DNA of 5,515 bases from Clostridia bacterium (GCA_900771185.1 CAAGND010000207.1:1-5515), one strand, 5' to 3'; shown: positions 1-5,515, counted from the first letter of the stretch. The notes: a model not told the origin generated them from the sequence alone. Translations and numbers: made by a program.

Positions 1-1
1 G

Positions 2-313
2 GCGGCTGCCGCACTCCCCGACGACAATCTGACGGACCAGATAAACAAGGAAAGAACCATCAGAAGGCTCATCAACGAAAAATCCAAATATACACGAAGC
101 GTTAAGCCTCTGCTTGATGCCAACCGTATGCTGACAGAAAAAGAAAACTATGCCCATCTTGATGAAATCCGCCGCAACTACGATGAGGCGAAGATTAGGA
201 CAGATGCCGCTTACGAGGAGCGCAAGAAAGAAATCGAGAAGCTTGAAGCTGAACGCAAGGCCGATATGGAACGCAGAAAGCTGGAGCGTTCAGAGAAGAA
301 AAACAAGAAGTGA
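2..313 (+). CDS. C-terminal part of a charged coiled-coil protein (5' end outside the window)
   Basis: The frame is open from base 2 without a stop to the TGA at 311-313, so this is the last 103 residues of a longer protein, not a small gene starting at the internal ATG at 128. No good ribosome binding site precedes that ATG. The visible part is very rich in Lys, Glu and Arg; the last 60 or so residues form a near-continuous charged helix ending in a Lys-rich tail (ERSEKKNKK), which reads as a coiled coil. No membrane segment, catalytic motif or known domain is visible in this fragment. It lies 7 bases upstream of a BspA-like lipoprotein gene in the same direction, so the two are probably co-transcribed, and its stop codon lies inside the neighbour's Shine-Dalgarno region. 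I do not recognise the family; the upstream part would be needed to name it. Confidence 0.8.
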   Translation, partial: AAAALPDDNLTDQINKERTIRRLINEKSKYTRSVKPLLDANRMLTEKENYAHLDEIRRNYDEAKIRTDAAYEERKKEIEKLEAERKADMERRKLERSEKKNKK

Positions 314-320
314 GGTTTGA

Positions 321-1391
321 ATGATGATGAAAAAGATTAAAAAAGTATCAGCTCTTATTGCCCTCGCTCTTGTTATGTGTTTTCTTTTCACAGGATGTGA
401 AGGCATAGGTTCAACAATTCTTTCTGCCCTTTCACTTGACGTTGAAACGGAAGACCCGGCAACCATCATGGTTGCCGACATTGCAGGCAAGACAGAAAAA
501 AGCTCAGGCAATGTCAGCGGAGACTACAAATACACCGTTTACACCGACAACACCGTCTGCATAACAGCTTATACGGGCAAGGACAGCCGTTTGAGCCTGC
601 CCGCTGAGATAGACGGTATGCCCGTTATAGGGCTTGAAAACAAAGCGCTCATGAAGAATGAGACTGTTACGGAACTGATTTTCCCTGACAGTCTTGAGGT
701 CATAGGTAATTATGCGGTCATGTACTGCGACAATCTTGAAAAGGTGACCTTCGGCAGGAACATTGCTCATATCGGCGTCAGCGCATTTGAGGGAACAAAG
801 AAAGAGTCTCATGTCGGAGGCGGTAAGCTTTCAACCCTTGTTTTCAACGGTGCGCCCAAGGTCATTTCCGAAAAAGCTTTCTATTTCTGCGATGACCTTT
901 CGGAAATAGTGCTCCCCAACGGGGTTGAGACCATCAGCGAATGGGCATTTGCAAAATGCTTCGGTGCAGAACGCATCATTCTCCCCGACTCCGTTAAATC
1001 AATCGGAGACCACGCTTTTCTTAAATGCGACTCCGCAAAAGAGGTTGTTATTCCGGGGAGCTGCGAGTATATCGATGTCAGCGCTTTCTATCAGTGCACA
1101 TCGATTGAGAAGCTGACTCTCGGAGATGGCATAAAAGAGCTCCGCAAGGGCGCCTTTGAGGAGTGCTCTTCTCTCAAAGAAGTTGTCCTGCCCGAAAGCC
1201 TTGTGACTCTCGGCAAATACTCATTCTATAACTGCACATCACTCGAAAAAGTGACCATCGGTTCCGCAACGGTAAACTTCGAGGGTGATATATTTGAAAA
1301 TGCCGACGGACTTACGGTTGTCGCTCCCGAGTCGAGCGCTGCCGCAGAATATGCTCAGAAGAACAACTTCAATATAATATTCAGCGAATAA
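321..1391 (+). CDS. BspA-like leucine-rich-repeat lipoprotein
   Basis: Predicted surface lipoprotein of 356 residues. The N-terminus has a Lys-rich start (MMMKKIKKV), a hydrophobic core to about residue 23, and a lipobox FTGC with the lipidated Cys at residue 26; Phe at the -3 position is less usual than Leu. After a short linker (about 27-65), the segment 68-104 (DYKYTVYTDNTV to EIDGMPVIG) is the typical entry of BspA/LRR_5 proteins. Roughly eight to nine repeats of about 22-24 residues follow (105-335), with the pattern xxLxxIxLPxSVxxIGxxAFxxC, seen clearly in LPDSVKSIGDHAFLKC and LPESLVTLGKYSFYNC. The end (APESSAAAEYAQKNN) is the usual C-cap of the family. Such proteins often mediate adhesion or protein binding, but the ligand cannot be read here. 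Three consecutive ATG codons (321, 324, 327) follow GAGG at 312-315; 321 is taken, though 324 has better spacing. No cell-wall sorting motif is present. Confidence 0.88.
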   Translation: MMMKKIKKVSALIALALVMCFLFTGCEGIGSTILSALSLDVETEDPATIMVADIAGKTEKSSGNVSGDYKYTVYTDNTVCITAYTGKDSRLSLPAEIDGMPVIGLENKALMKNETVTELIFPDSLEVIGNYAVMYCDNLEKVTFGRNIAHIGVSAFEGTKKESHVGGGKLSTLVFNGAPKVISEKAFYFCDDLSEIVLPNGVETISEWAFAKCFGAERIILPDSVKSIGDHAFLKCDSAKEVVIPGSCEYIDVSAFYQCTSIEKLTLGDGIKELRKGAFEECSSLKEVVLPESLVTLGKYSFYNCTSLEKVTIGSATVNFEGDIFENADGLTVVAPESSAAAEYAQKNNFNIIFSE

Positions 1392-1451
1392 GCTCGGAGC
1401 CGCGGTTCATCCGCGCCGCGCCGGAATAACATTCGCACAGCCGAAAATTGG

Positions 1452-1496
1452 GCTGCAGCAAAATGATATTAATAATCGTTCTGCTGCAGCTTTTTT
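1452..1496 (+). terminator. Strong intrinsic terminator after the BspA-like gene
   Basis: The 9-bp perfect inverted repeat GCTGCAGCA (1452-1460) / TGCTGCAGC (1482-1490) is followed at once by six T residues (1491-1496). After one A/C mismatch the stem continues for six more pairs (1462-1467 with 1475-1480, one G-U), leaving a 7-base loop at 1468-1474. This is a textbook Rho-independent terminator and ends the transcription unit containing the coiled-coil and lipoprotein genes. Confidence 0.93.
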
Positions 1497-1497
1497 G

Positions 1498-1526
1498 TTG
1501 CCGCAGGAGTATTCTTGTGATATCAT
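1498..1526 (+). promoter_or_regulatory. Candidate sigma-A promoter for the PepE-like gene
   Basis: TTGCCG (1498-1503) and TATCAT (1521-1526) are separated by 17 bases, and a TG dinucleotide one base upstream of the -10 (1518-1519) gives an extended -10. It sits directly after the T-run of the preceding terminator and would give a leader of about 30 bases before the start codon at 1564. Assignment is from motif and spacing only. Confidence 0.6.
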
Positions 1527-1551
1527 TTATTTATTAAACAGCAAACTAACT

Positions 1552-1557
1552 GGAGGG
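1552..1557 (+). promoter_or_regulatory. Ribosome binding site that fixes the PepE-like start
   Basis: GGAGGG lies 6 bases before the ATG at 1564. It decides against the in-frame upstream TTG at 1495, which lies inside the terminator T-run and upstream of the likely promoter. Confidence 0.88.
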
Positions 1558-1563
1558 AAATTT

Positions 1564-2259
1564 ATGGGCAATATAATAGCCATAGGCGGAGGCAACTACC
1601 GCGATGATGAGATTTTTCCGATATTTGAGCGTATAGTAAGAATGTGCGGCAAGGAGAACCCGCAGGTTCTCTTCCTGCCTACGGCAGGATTTGACGACAT
1701 TGAGGGTGACGAGCCTATTGCCGACGCGTTCGGGCGTCTCGGATGCCGCTTTGACATTCTGTATCTTACGGACAAGACTCTCAGCCGTGAACAAATCGAG
1801 AGTTCCATACTCGGCGCCGACATTATCTATGCCGGCGGTGGAAACCTGAAATTTATGATGGACACCTTCCACGCGACAGGTGCGGACGATGCCCTGCGCA
1901 AGGCGTATGACAGAGGAATTATTTTGTCGGGCTTCAGCTCCGGCGCCATGTGCTGGTTTGATTCGGGATATGACGACTGCGGGGAAAACCATGAGTTCAT
2001 GTTCGTGAAATGTCTCGGTATACTCCCCTTTTGCTACTGTCCCCACTTCATAAGCGAGAGCTGGAGAAGCTTTGAGAAAGCCGTGACCGAGTGCGGCACC
2101 TCGGGAATCGGTGTTGAGGACGGAGCCGCGCTTATCTTTGAAAACGGCAGATATGAAACTGTCTGCGGCAACGACGGCGGAGAAGTTTTTTTCTTTGACA
2201 AAAACAACAACTTTCGCAAGCTGAACATTACAGGACAGGCAGACGTTTTTCTCCTCTGA
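1564..2259 (+). CDS. Peptidase S51 family protein (PepE / alpha-aspartyl dipeptidase-like)
   Basis: A 231-residue cytosolic protein, the usual size for the S51 family (class I glutamine amidotransferase-like fold), whose members include aspartyl dipeptidase PepE and cyanophycinase. Visible signatures are the N-terminal strand and loop IIAIGGGN (4-11), VLFLPTAG (35-42), IIYAGGGN (87-94), the nucleophile elbow GFSSGA (123-128) with Ser125 as the expected nucleophile, and LGILPFCYCPHF (151-162) with His161 as the expected catalytic His. The 36-residue Ser-to-His spacing is close to that known for Salmonella PepE. The acid of the triad is not obvious; Asp133, Asp137, Asp138 and Glu141 are candidates. 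The elbow has Ser where Ala is usual (GxSAGA). There is no signal peptide, and eight Cys residues are an unusual number for a small cytosolic enzyme. The likely role is cleavage of Asp-containing dipeptides, but other S51 substrates cannot be excluded. It has its own promoter and is followed by a phosphodiesterase gene. Confidence 0.87.
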   Translation: MGNIIAIGGGNYRDDEIFPIFERIVRMCGKENPQVLFLPTAGFDDIEGDEPIADAFGRLGCRFDILYLTDKTLSREQIESSILGADIIYAGGGNLKFMMDTFHATGADDALRKAYDRGIILSGFSSGAMCWFDSGYDDCGENHEFMFVKCLGILPFCYCPHFISESWRSFEKAVTECGTSGIGVEDGAALIFENGRYETVCGNDGGEVFFFDKNNNFRKLNITGQADVFLL

Positions 2260-2302
2260 TATAAAAAATTATACATTTTGTCTTTTTCGACATGAAATGT
2301 TC

Positions 2303-2331
2303 TTGCATCGGCTTGCTCTTTTTGCTAAAAT
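2303..2331 (+). promoter_or_regulatory. Candidate sigma-A promoter for the phosphodiesterase/hydrolase pair
   Basis: TTGCAT (2303-2308) and TAAAAT (2326-2331) are separated by 17 bases, with an AT-rich stretch upstream. The -10 matches consensus at five of six positions and the -35 at three. Transcription would begin near 2338, giving a leader of about 20-30 bases. No convincing terminator separates it from the PepE-like gene, so it may be an internal promoter supplemented by readthrough. Confidence 0.6.
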
Positions 2332-2367
2332 AAAGCAGTAAATCAAAGCGGAAAGAAAGTGAAAAAA

Positions 2368-3165
2368 ATGAAGAAATATTCTCACGTTTTTATTCTCGGT
2401 GTGGACGGCGCTGGTACGTTTTTTGACAAAGCCGACACACCTTTCACCGACAGCTACATGGCGGACGGTGCGAAAACCTCTGAGATGCTCACCGAAATCC
2501 CCACTATAAGCGCCCAGTGCTGGGGCTCGCTCCTGCTCGGAGTTGAATGTGAGCGGCACGGGCTTGACAACACTTACATATCCGAAAACGAATATCCTAT
2601 CGATGCACAGACGCCGTCGGTTTTCCGTGTTGTCCGTGAGGCCATGCCTGAAGCGGAGCTCGCCTCCTTCTCCTGCTGGGGACCGATAAATTTCGGAATA
2701 ATCGAGCATAATCTCGGTGTTACCTTCGGGACTGGCGACGATGACAGCATAGCCGGACAAATAGCCGAATATCTTTCACGCAAGGCTCCGACGCTGCTGT
2801 TTGCCCAGTTTGATTCCGTTGACGGTGCCGGGCACTCCCACGGCTACGGCACACCTGAGCATCTCAACAGAATAACCTATGTTGACGCCCTGCTGGGCAA
2901 GGTATACGGTGCGATAGAACGTGCAGGAATTAAAGACGATTCTCTCGTTATGGTTGTGGCGGACCACGGCGGCACACCCGGAGGCTCCCACGGCGGTGAG
3001 AGCGACGCGGAAAAATATGTCAGCTTTTTCTGCAACGGGGACAAGATTCCCGAATGCTGTCTCGGAAAAATGAAGATCAGGGATATACCGTCCATTGTTA
3101 CTTATGCTCTGGGTATTGAGCCGAGCGCCGAATGGGACTCTGAAATACCTGCTGCGTTAAAATAA
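2368..3165 (+). CDS. Alkaline-phosphatase-superfamily phosphodiesterase (type I phosphodiesterase/nucleotide pyrophosphatase-like)
   Basis: A 265-residue metal-dependent phosphoesterase. The two-metal-site motifs appear in the order expected for the NPP/phosphodiesterase branch: ILGVDGAG with Asp13; IPTISAQCWGS with Ser48 in the place of the usual Thr/Ser nucleophile; FDSVDGAGHSHG with Asp152 and His156; VVADHGG with Asp199 and His200; and GGSHGG with His208. All metal-binding positions therefore seem present, which argues for an active enzyme. It is shorter than animal NPP enzymes but similar to compact bacterial members. No signal peptide or membrane segment is seen, so it should be cytosolic. 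The substrate cannot be deduced; nucleotide, sugar-phosphate or lipid headgroup phosphodiesters are possible. The start is ambiguous: ATG 2368 is chosen, but an in-frame GTG at 2359 would add three residues (MKK), and neither has a clean Shine-Dalgarno. The next gene begins 25 bases downstream with no terminator between, so the two are likely co-transcribed. Confidence 0.85.
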   Translation: MKKYSHVFILGVDGAGTFFDKADTPFTDSYMADGAKTSEMLTEIPTISAQCWGSLLLGVECERHGLDNTYISENEYPIDAQTPSVFRVVREAMPEAELASFSCWGPINFGIIEHNLGVTFGTGDDDSIAGQIAEYLSRKAPTLLFAQFDSVDGAGHSHGYGTPEHLNRITYVDALLGKVYGAIERAGIKDDSLVMVVADHGGTPGGSHGGESDAEKYVSFFCNGDKIPECCLGKMKIRDIPSIVTYALGIEPSAEWDSEIPAALK

Positions 3166-3176
3166 AACCAATGAAA

Positions 3177-3181
3177 AGGAG
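3177..3181 (+). promoter_or_regulatory. Ribosome binding site of the exported LCAT-like hydrolase
   Basis: AGGAG lies 9 bases before the ATG at 3191, inside the 25-base gap after the phosphodiesterase stop. The gap has room for no promoter or terminator, which supports a shared transcript. Confidence 0.8.
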
Positions 3182-3190
3182 AAGAAGCAT

Positions 3191-4714
3191 ATGAAAAAAA
3201 CCGTGCTGAAAAGAATTGCCTGTGCAGTGCTCAGCGCAATACTGATTCTCACACCAGTTGTCAGCGGATATGCCGCAGGGATAGAGGCAAAAATTCCCAT
3301 CGTGCACGTCCGCGGAGTCGGTGAAGAGATTTACAAAAATCCCGGCACTGACAAACAGGAGGCCGTCTTTCCTCCGTCCACACAGGCTATATTGAAGCTT
3401 GTCGGTCAGCTCTCTCTGCCGCTTGGCAAGCTTGCCGCAACAAGAGACTGGGATGCGTTTGCCTACTCTCTTGCCGATGCCGTCAACGTCTTTTTCGCTG
3501 ACTTTGCCTGCAATCCGGATGGCACATCAAAGGAAAATGTCGGCATCGACTGGAGCTATCCCGAGATAAAAGAACACTACACCAAAGGGGACAAATACAC
3601 ATTCACCTATGACTGGAGACTGGATCCCTATGAGATCGCGGATCAGCTCAACGATTTTATAGACTATGTTATCGAGGGTACCGGCTGCAAAAAGGTATCA
3701 ATAAATGCTCACAGCATGGGCGGCGTTGTGACTGCGACTTATATCTCTGTTTACGGCTGCGATAAGCTCTATTCCGTCGTCATGGACTCCACTGCCGTGC
3801 TCGGCGGTTCCGTCGCGGGCGAGGCATTCTCAGGAAAAATAGAGATAAATGACGTTGCGCTGACCAGAACCATTAACCAGGTTCTGCCCGCAAACGAAGT
3901 CGGCGAATTCATTGAATCCATACTTAATCTTCTGCTCAAGGCCGGTGTTGTCGGCGGGATAACCGATGCGGCAGACTATATTGTCGACAAGGTCATAGAT
4001 ATACTCTATGAGGAGTCTCTTGCACAGATTTTTGCCACGAGTCCAGGAGTATGGTCCCTCATCACTGTCGCAGAATATGACGCGGCCAAGGAGCTCCTGC
4101 TCAAGGACACGGAGCTGTACGGTGAGCTTATCGAAAAGATTGACAGGTATCACAACAATGTCCGCCTGAAAGCCGCCGACATTCTCCAGAGCGTGCTTGA
4201 CAGCGGCACAATCCTTGTCATTATTTCAAAGTACAACCTTCAGGTTCCTCCGGTAATTGAAAGCTGGAATATTTCAACCGACGGCGTGCTCGATTCGGCT
4301 TCAACAAGCTTCGGCGCGACTTTTGCTCCTCTCGGCGAGACTCTCGGCTGGCAGTATAAGCAAGCGGTAAAGGACGGACACTGCCACGTTTCACCCGATC
4401 TCAAGGTTGATGCTTCGACCTGTCTTTTCCCTGAGTACACTTGGTTTATTAAGAACCTCTCGCACTCCGAGGTTCCGGATGACCTCACCGAGATGTCCTT
4501 GACGCTTGCATATTCAAAGACTCAGCCCGACGTCAGAACCTATAAGGAATATCCGCAGTTCCTCACATATGAACGTGACACCGAGATGATAAGACCCACT
4601 CTCCTGCCCGACATCGCCCTGGGTGACAGTTGGTTTGTGGTCACCGCAGATGTCGCTGTGTCAACTGTGAAGCTCGCGGCGTATATCTATTCAATGATAA
4701 ACAGCGCGGCGTAA
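3191..4714 (+). CDS. Exported LCAT-like alpha/beta hydrolase (lipase/acyltransferase type)
   Basis: A 507-residue secreted protein. The signal peptide has a basic start (MKKTVLKR), a hydrophobic core (about 9-24) and a likely type I cleavage site near GYAA (26-29). The mature protein begins with an oxyanion-loop-like PIVHVRGVGEE (36-46). The block YDWRL (140-144), then about 25 residues, then the nucleophile elbow AHSMGG (173-178, Ser175) is characteristic of lecithin:cholesterol acyltransferase/phospholipase relatives. Ala replaces the first Gly of the usual GxSxG, as is common in such lipases. Residues about 200-350 form a large, mostly helical insert that could be a lid. STDGVLDSAS (362-371, Asp364 or Asp368) and NLSH (422-425, His425) are the best candidates for the rest of the triad. 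No lipobox, LPXTG or clear C-terminal membrane anchor is seen; the last 25 residues are mildly hydrophobic. The substrate is unknown: an ester or phospholipid is expected from the family. It follows a phosphodiesterase gene in an apparent operon. Confidence 0.82.
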   Translation: MKKTVLKRIACAVLSAILILTPVVSGYAAGIEAKIPIVHVRGVGEEIYKNPGTDKQEAVFPPSTQAILKLVGQLSLPLGKLAATRDWDAFAYSLADAVNVFFADFACNPDGTSKENVGIDWSYPEIKEHYTKGDKYTFTYDWRLDPYEIADQLNDFIDYVIEGTGCKKVSINAHSMGGVVTATYISVYGCDKLYSVVMDSTAVLGGSVAGEAFSGKIEINDVALTRTINQVLPANEVGEFIESILNLLLKAGVVGGITDAADYIVDKVIDILYEESLAQIFATSPGVWSLITVAEYDAAKELLLKDTELYGELIEKIDRYHNNVRLKAADILQSVLDSGTILVIISKYNLQVPPVIESWNISTDGVLDSASTSFGATFAPLGETLGWQYKQAVKDGHCHVSPDLKVDASTCLFPEYTWFIKNLSHSEVPDDLTEMSLTLAYSKTQPDVRTYKEYPQFLTYERDTEMIRPTLLPDIALGDSWFVVTADVAVSTVKLAAYIYSMINSAA

Positions 4715-4809
4715 AGCTTTCGATACAGTGAGCTGTTATCCACGCTAAAAGGCGGTTCAGTTTGACCGTGCTAAAACGGATAAATCTCCGCAACAATCAG
4801 CTTTTTACA

Positions 4810-4851
4810 CACCCTCTTGTCGGTAACACAAGAGGGTGAAAAAATTTTTTT
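4810..4851 (+). terminator. Intrinsic terminator after the LCAT-like hydrolase gene
   Basis: A perfect 11-bp inverted repeat, CACCCTCTTGT (4810-4820) / ACAAGAGGGTG (4828-4838), encloses a 7-base loop. The tail is six A residues followed by seven T residues (4845-4851), so the U-tract starts six bases after the stem rather than directly, which is slightly atypical. More T-runs follow to 4869. It lies about 95 bases after the hydrolase stop and about 65 before the sigma factor start, so it probably insulates the two units. Confidence 0.8.
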
Positions 4852-4884
4852 GAAACTTTTTTGTTTTTTCGGTACGCTTATAAA
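4851..4884 (+). promoter_or_regulatory. Promoter region of the sigma factor gene (possible ECF-type plus sigma-A -10)
   Basis: TGAAAC followed by a T-run (4851-4862) resembles the -35 element of ECF sigma promoters such as those of Bacillus sigma-W. A CGCTTA at 4875-4880 could be the -10, though the 18-base spacer is longer than usual and the -10 match is imperfect. TATAAA (4879-4884) is a reasonable sigma-A -10, but no good -35 lies 16-18 bases upstream of it. The element overlaps the tail of the preceding terminator. The assignment is tentative. Confidence 0.4.
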
Positions 4885-4889
4885 ATGAA

Positions 4890-4898
4890 AGGGGTGAT
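4890..4898 (+). promoter_or_regulatory. Ribosome binding site deciding the sigma factor start
   Basis: AGGGGTGAT is a close match to the anti-Shine-Dalgarno complement. Its GGGG core ends 7 bases before ATG 4902 but only 4 bases before the in-frame GTG 4899, which favours the ATG. A start-stop pair ATG-TGA (4897-4902) in another frame sits between the site and the start. Confidence 0.75.
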
Positions 4899-4901
4899 GT
4901 G

Positions 4902-5438
4902 ATGGAGGAAACCGCCGCAGCAAGAAAATTCAACGAAATATATGATAAAACAAACCGCAAAACGTTGATTTTTATCACAGCAAAATGCTCCAACCCATCT
5001 GATATATCGGATATTTTTCAGGAGACTTATACTGAGATTTTTTCGGTTATCAAAAAGCGCGGCACAGACTATATCATTAATCCCGAGGCGTTCGTCCTGA
5101 ACACCGCTAAGCAAAAGGTATACCGCCATTATGCTCTCATTCAAAGGCTCGAAAAGCTGTCCCGCAAAGGAAAAGCTCCCGACGGCGGCGGTGAACTCGG
5201 GTATACGGAACCGGCGGATTTTTCTGTTGACGACAGCCTTGTGACAAGGGAGCTTCTTCATCAGATAAACGACTTTCTGAAAAAAAAGCCGGCTGAAACA
5301 AGAAAGATTTTCTATCTGCATTATGTTCTCGGGCTTACGATAGTTCAGGTTGCAGATGAGCTTGGCATGACGGAATCCGGAGTAAAAAGCAGACTGTACC
5401 GTACTATCAATGAGCTGAAAGAGGAGGTAAAAAAATGA
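4902..5438 (+). CDS. ECF-like sigma-70 family RNA polymerase sigma factor
   Basis: A 178-residue protein with the two-domain layout of extracytoplasmic-function sigma factors, which direct RNA polymerase to a small regulon. Region 2 covers about residues 8-78 and includes the DISDIFQETYTEIF segment (34-47), matching the conserved D-x-x-Q-E-T/V core-binding helix, followed by the FVLNTAKQKVYRHY helix (64-77). A polar, Gly-rich linker (about 88-112) joins it to region 4 (about 115-175). There ARKIFYLHY-like spacing (ETRKIFYLHYVLGLT, 132-146) leads into the helix-turn-helix VQVADELGMTESGVKSRLYRTINEL (148-172, given in parts: VADELGM, then GVKSRLYR). No region 1 or region 3 is present. The alternative GTG start at 4899 adds one residue. 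The downstream gene overlaps its stop by four bases, the arrangement typical of a sigma/anti-sigma pair. The sequence does not say which signal or regulon it serves. Confidence 0.9.
   Translation: MEETAAARKFNEIYDKTNRKTLIFITAKCSNPSDISDIFQETYTEIFSVIKKRGTDYIINPEAFVLNTAKQKVYRHYALIQRLEKLSRKGKAPDGGGELGYTEPADFSVDDSLVTRELLHQINDFLKKKPAETRKIFYLHYVLGLTIVQVADELGMTESGVKSRLYRTINELKEEVKK
5421..5427 (+). promoter_or_regulatory. Ribosome binding site of the gene overlapping the sigma factor
   Basis: GAGGAGG inside the last codons of the sigma factor gene lies 7 bases before the ATG at 5435. It makes the 4-base ATGA overlap a credible real start. Confidence 0.85.
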
Positions 5439-5515
5439 ATATTGACGCCCTGATAAGAACCGCTATCCGTGAAGACCTGCCTGACACACAGGCGATACGG
5501 CTTCATATACTGAAC
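5435..5515 (+). CDS. Start of a gene translationally coupled to the sigma factor (candidate anti-sigma or associated protein; 3' end outside the window)
   Basis: The ATG at 5435 overlaps the sigma factor stop as ATGA, with a strong Shine-Dalgarno upstream. The 27 visible residues begin MNIDALIRTAIREDLPDTQ and are open to the window edge. They form a soluble, amphipathic, probably helical N-terminus with no signal peptide. Position and tight coupling suggest an anti-sigma factor or a membrane protein with a cytoplasmic sigma-binding N-terminus, because such genes commonly follow ECF sigma genes. Too little is visible to identify a domain, and a structural or LRR-type surface protein controlled with the sigma factor is also possible. 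Confidence 0.75.
   Translation, partial: MNIDALIRTAIREDLPDTQAIRLHILN

Noticed and set aside
128..313. Independent 61-residue gene starting at the ATG at 128
   Set aside because: The reading frame is open without a stop back to base 2 with the same charged composition, and the ATG lacks a good ribosome binding site, so it is an internal Met of a truncated larger gene.
1401..1415. Small CGCGG-TTCAT-CCGCG hairpin just after the lipoprotein stop
   Set aside because: It is only 5 bp with no T-run after it; the strong terminator 37 bases further on accounts for transcription ending.
1495..1563. Upstream TTG start giving a 254-residue PepE-like protein
   Set aside because: The TTG lies in the T-run of the preceding terminator and upstream of the candidate promoter -10, whereas ATG 1564 has a GGAGGG site at ideal spacing and begins the conserved fold directly.
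1546..2046. Long antisense open frame of 166 codons opposite the PepE-like gene
   Set aside because: It lies entirely opposite a gene with clear family motifs, has no recognisable motif of its own, and is explained as a shadow frame.
2274..2299. Hairpin between the PepE-like and phosphodiesterase genes as a terminator
   Set aside because: The stem is AT-rich, needs a two-base bulge (CATTT/AAATG and TGTC/GACA), and is not followed by a T-run on the + strand.
4736..4744. DnaA-box-like TTATCCACG
   Set aside because: It matches the DnaA box at eight of nine positions, but it is a single isolated site with no cluster, no AT-rich unwinding region and no dnaA or dnaN nearby, so an origin is not supported.
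4878..5321. Antisense open frame of 147 codons opposite the sigma factor gene
   Set aside because: The + strand sigma factor has clear region 2 and region 4 motifs; the antisense product shows no recognisable domain.

Overview
The window looks like chromosomal DNA of a low-to-mid GC Gram-positive bacterium, probably a gut-type Clostridia relative (Oscillospiraceae or a neighbouring family). Supporting signs are purine-rich GGAGG-type ribosome binding sites, a BspA-like surface lipoprotein, short intergenic gaps, U-tailed intrinsic terminators, and a Bacillota-style PepE-like peptidase. This taxonomic reading is an inference. All supported genes lie on the + strand. No mobile element, CRISPR array, tRNA or rRNA was seen, and no gene-free stretch exceeds 300 bases.

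Layout: (1) 2-1391 is the end of one operon: the C-terminal part of a highly charged coiled-coil protein, then, 7 bases later, a lipoprotein made mostly of BspA-type leucine-rich repeats. A strong terminator (1452-1496) closes it. (2) 1498-3165 holds a promoter, a peptidase S51 (PepE-like) gene, a second candidate promoter with no convincing terminator before it, and an alkaline-phosphatase-superfamily phosphodiesterase with a complete set of metal-ligand motifs. (3) 3191-4714 is an exported alpha/beta hydrolase whose YDWRL and AHSMGG motifs match the lecithin:cholesterol acyltransferase (LCAT) type of lipase/acyltransferase. It starts 25 bases after the phosphodiesterase and is probably co-transcribed with it. 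(4) A terminator hairpin at 4810-4838 with a T-rich tail runs straight into the promoter region of an ECF-like sigma factor gene (4902-5438). The sigma gene overlaps the start of the next gene (5435 to the window edge) by four bases (ATGA). That gene is a candidate anti-sigma or sigma-associated membrane protein, but only 27 residues are visible.

How the genes may work together: the sigma factor and its overlapping partner look like a self-contained regulatory module, and a TGAAAC element upstream hints at autoregulation. The phosphodiesterase (apparently cytosolic) and the LCAT-like hydrolase (exported) are the most interesting pair and could act on lipid or phosphoester substrates, but their compartments differ and no shared pathway can be proved here. 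Nothing in the window amounts to a clear new defence or mobile system. The best lead is the LCAT-like secreted hydrolase and its linkage to the phosphodiesterase.
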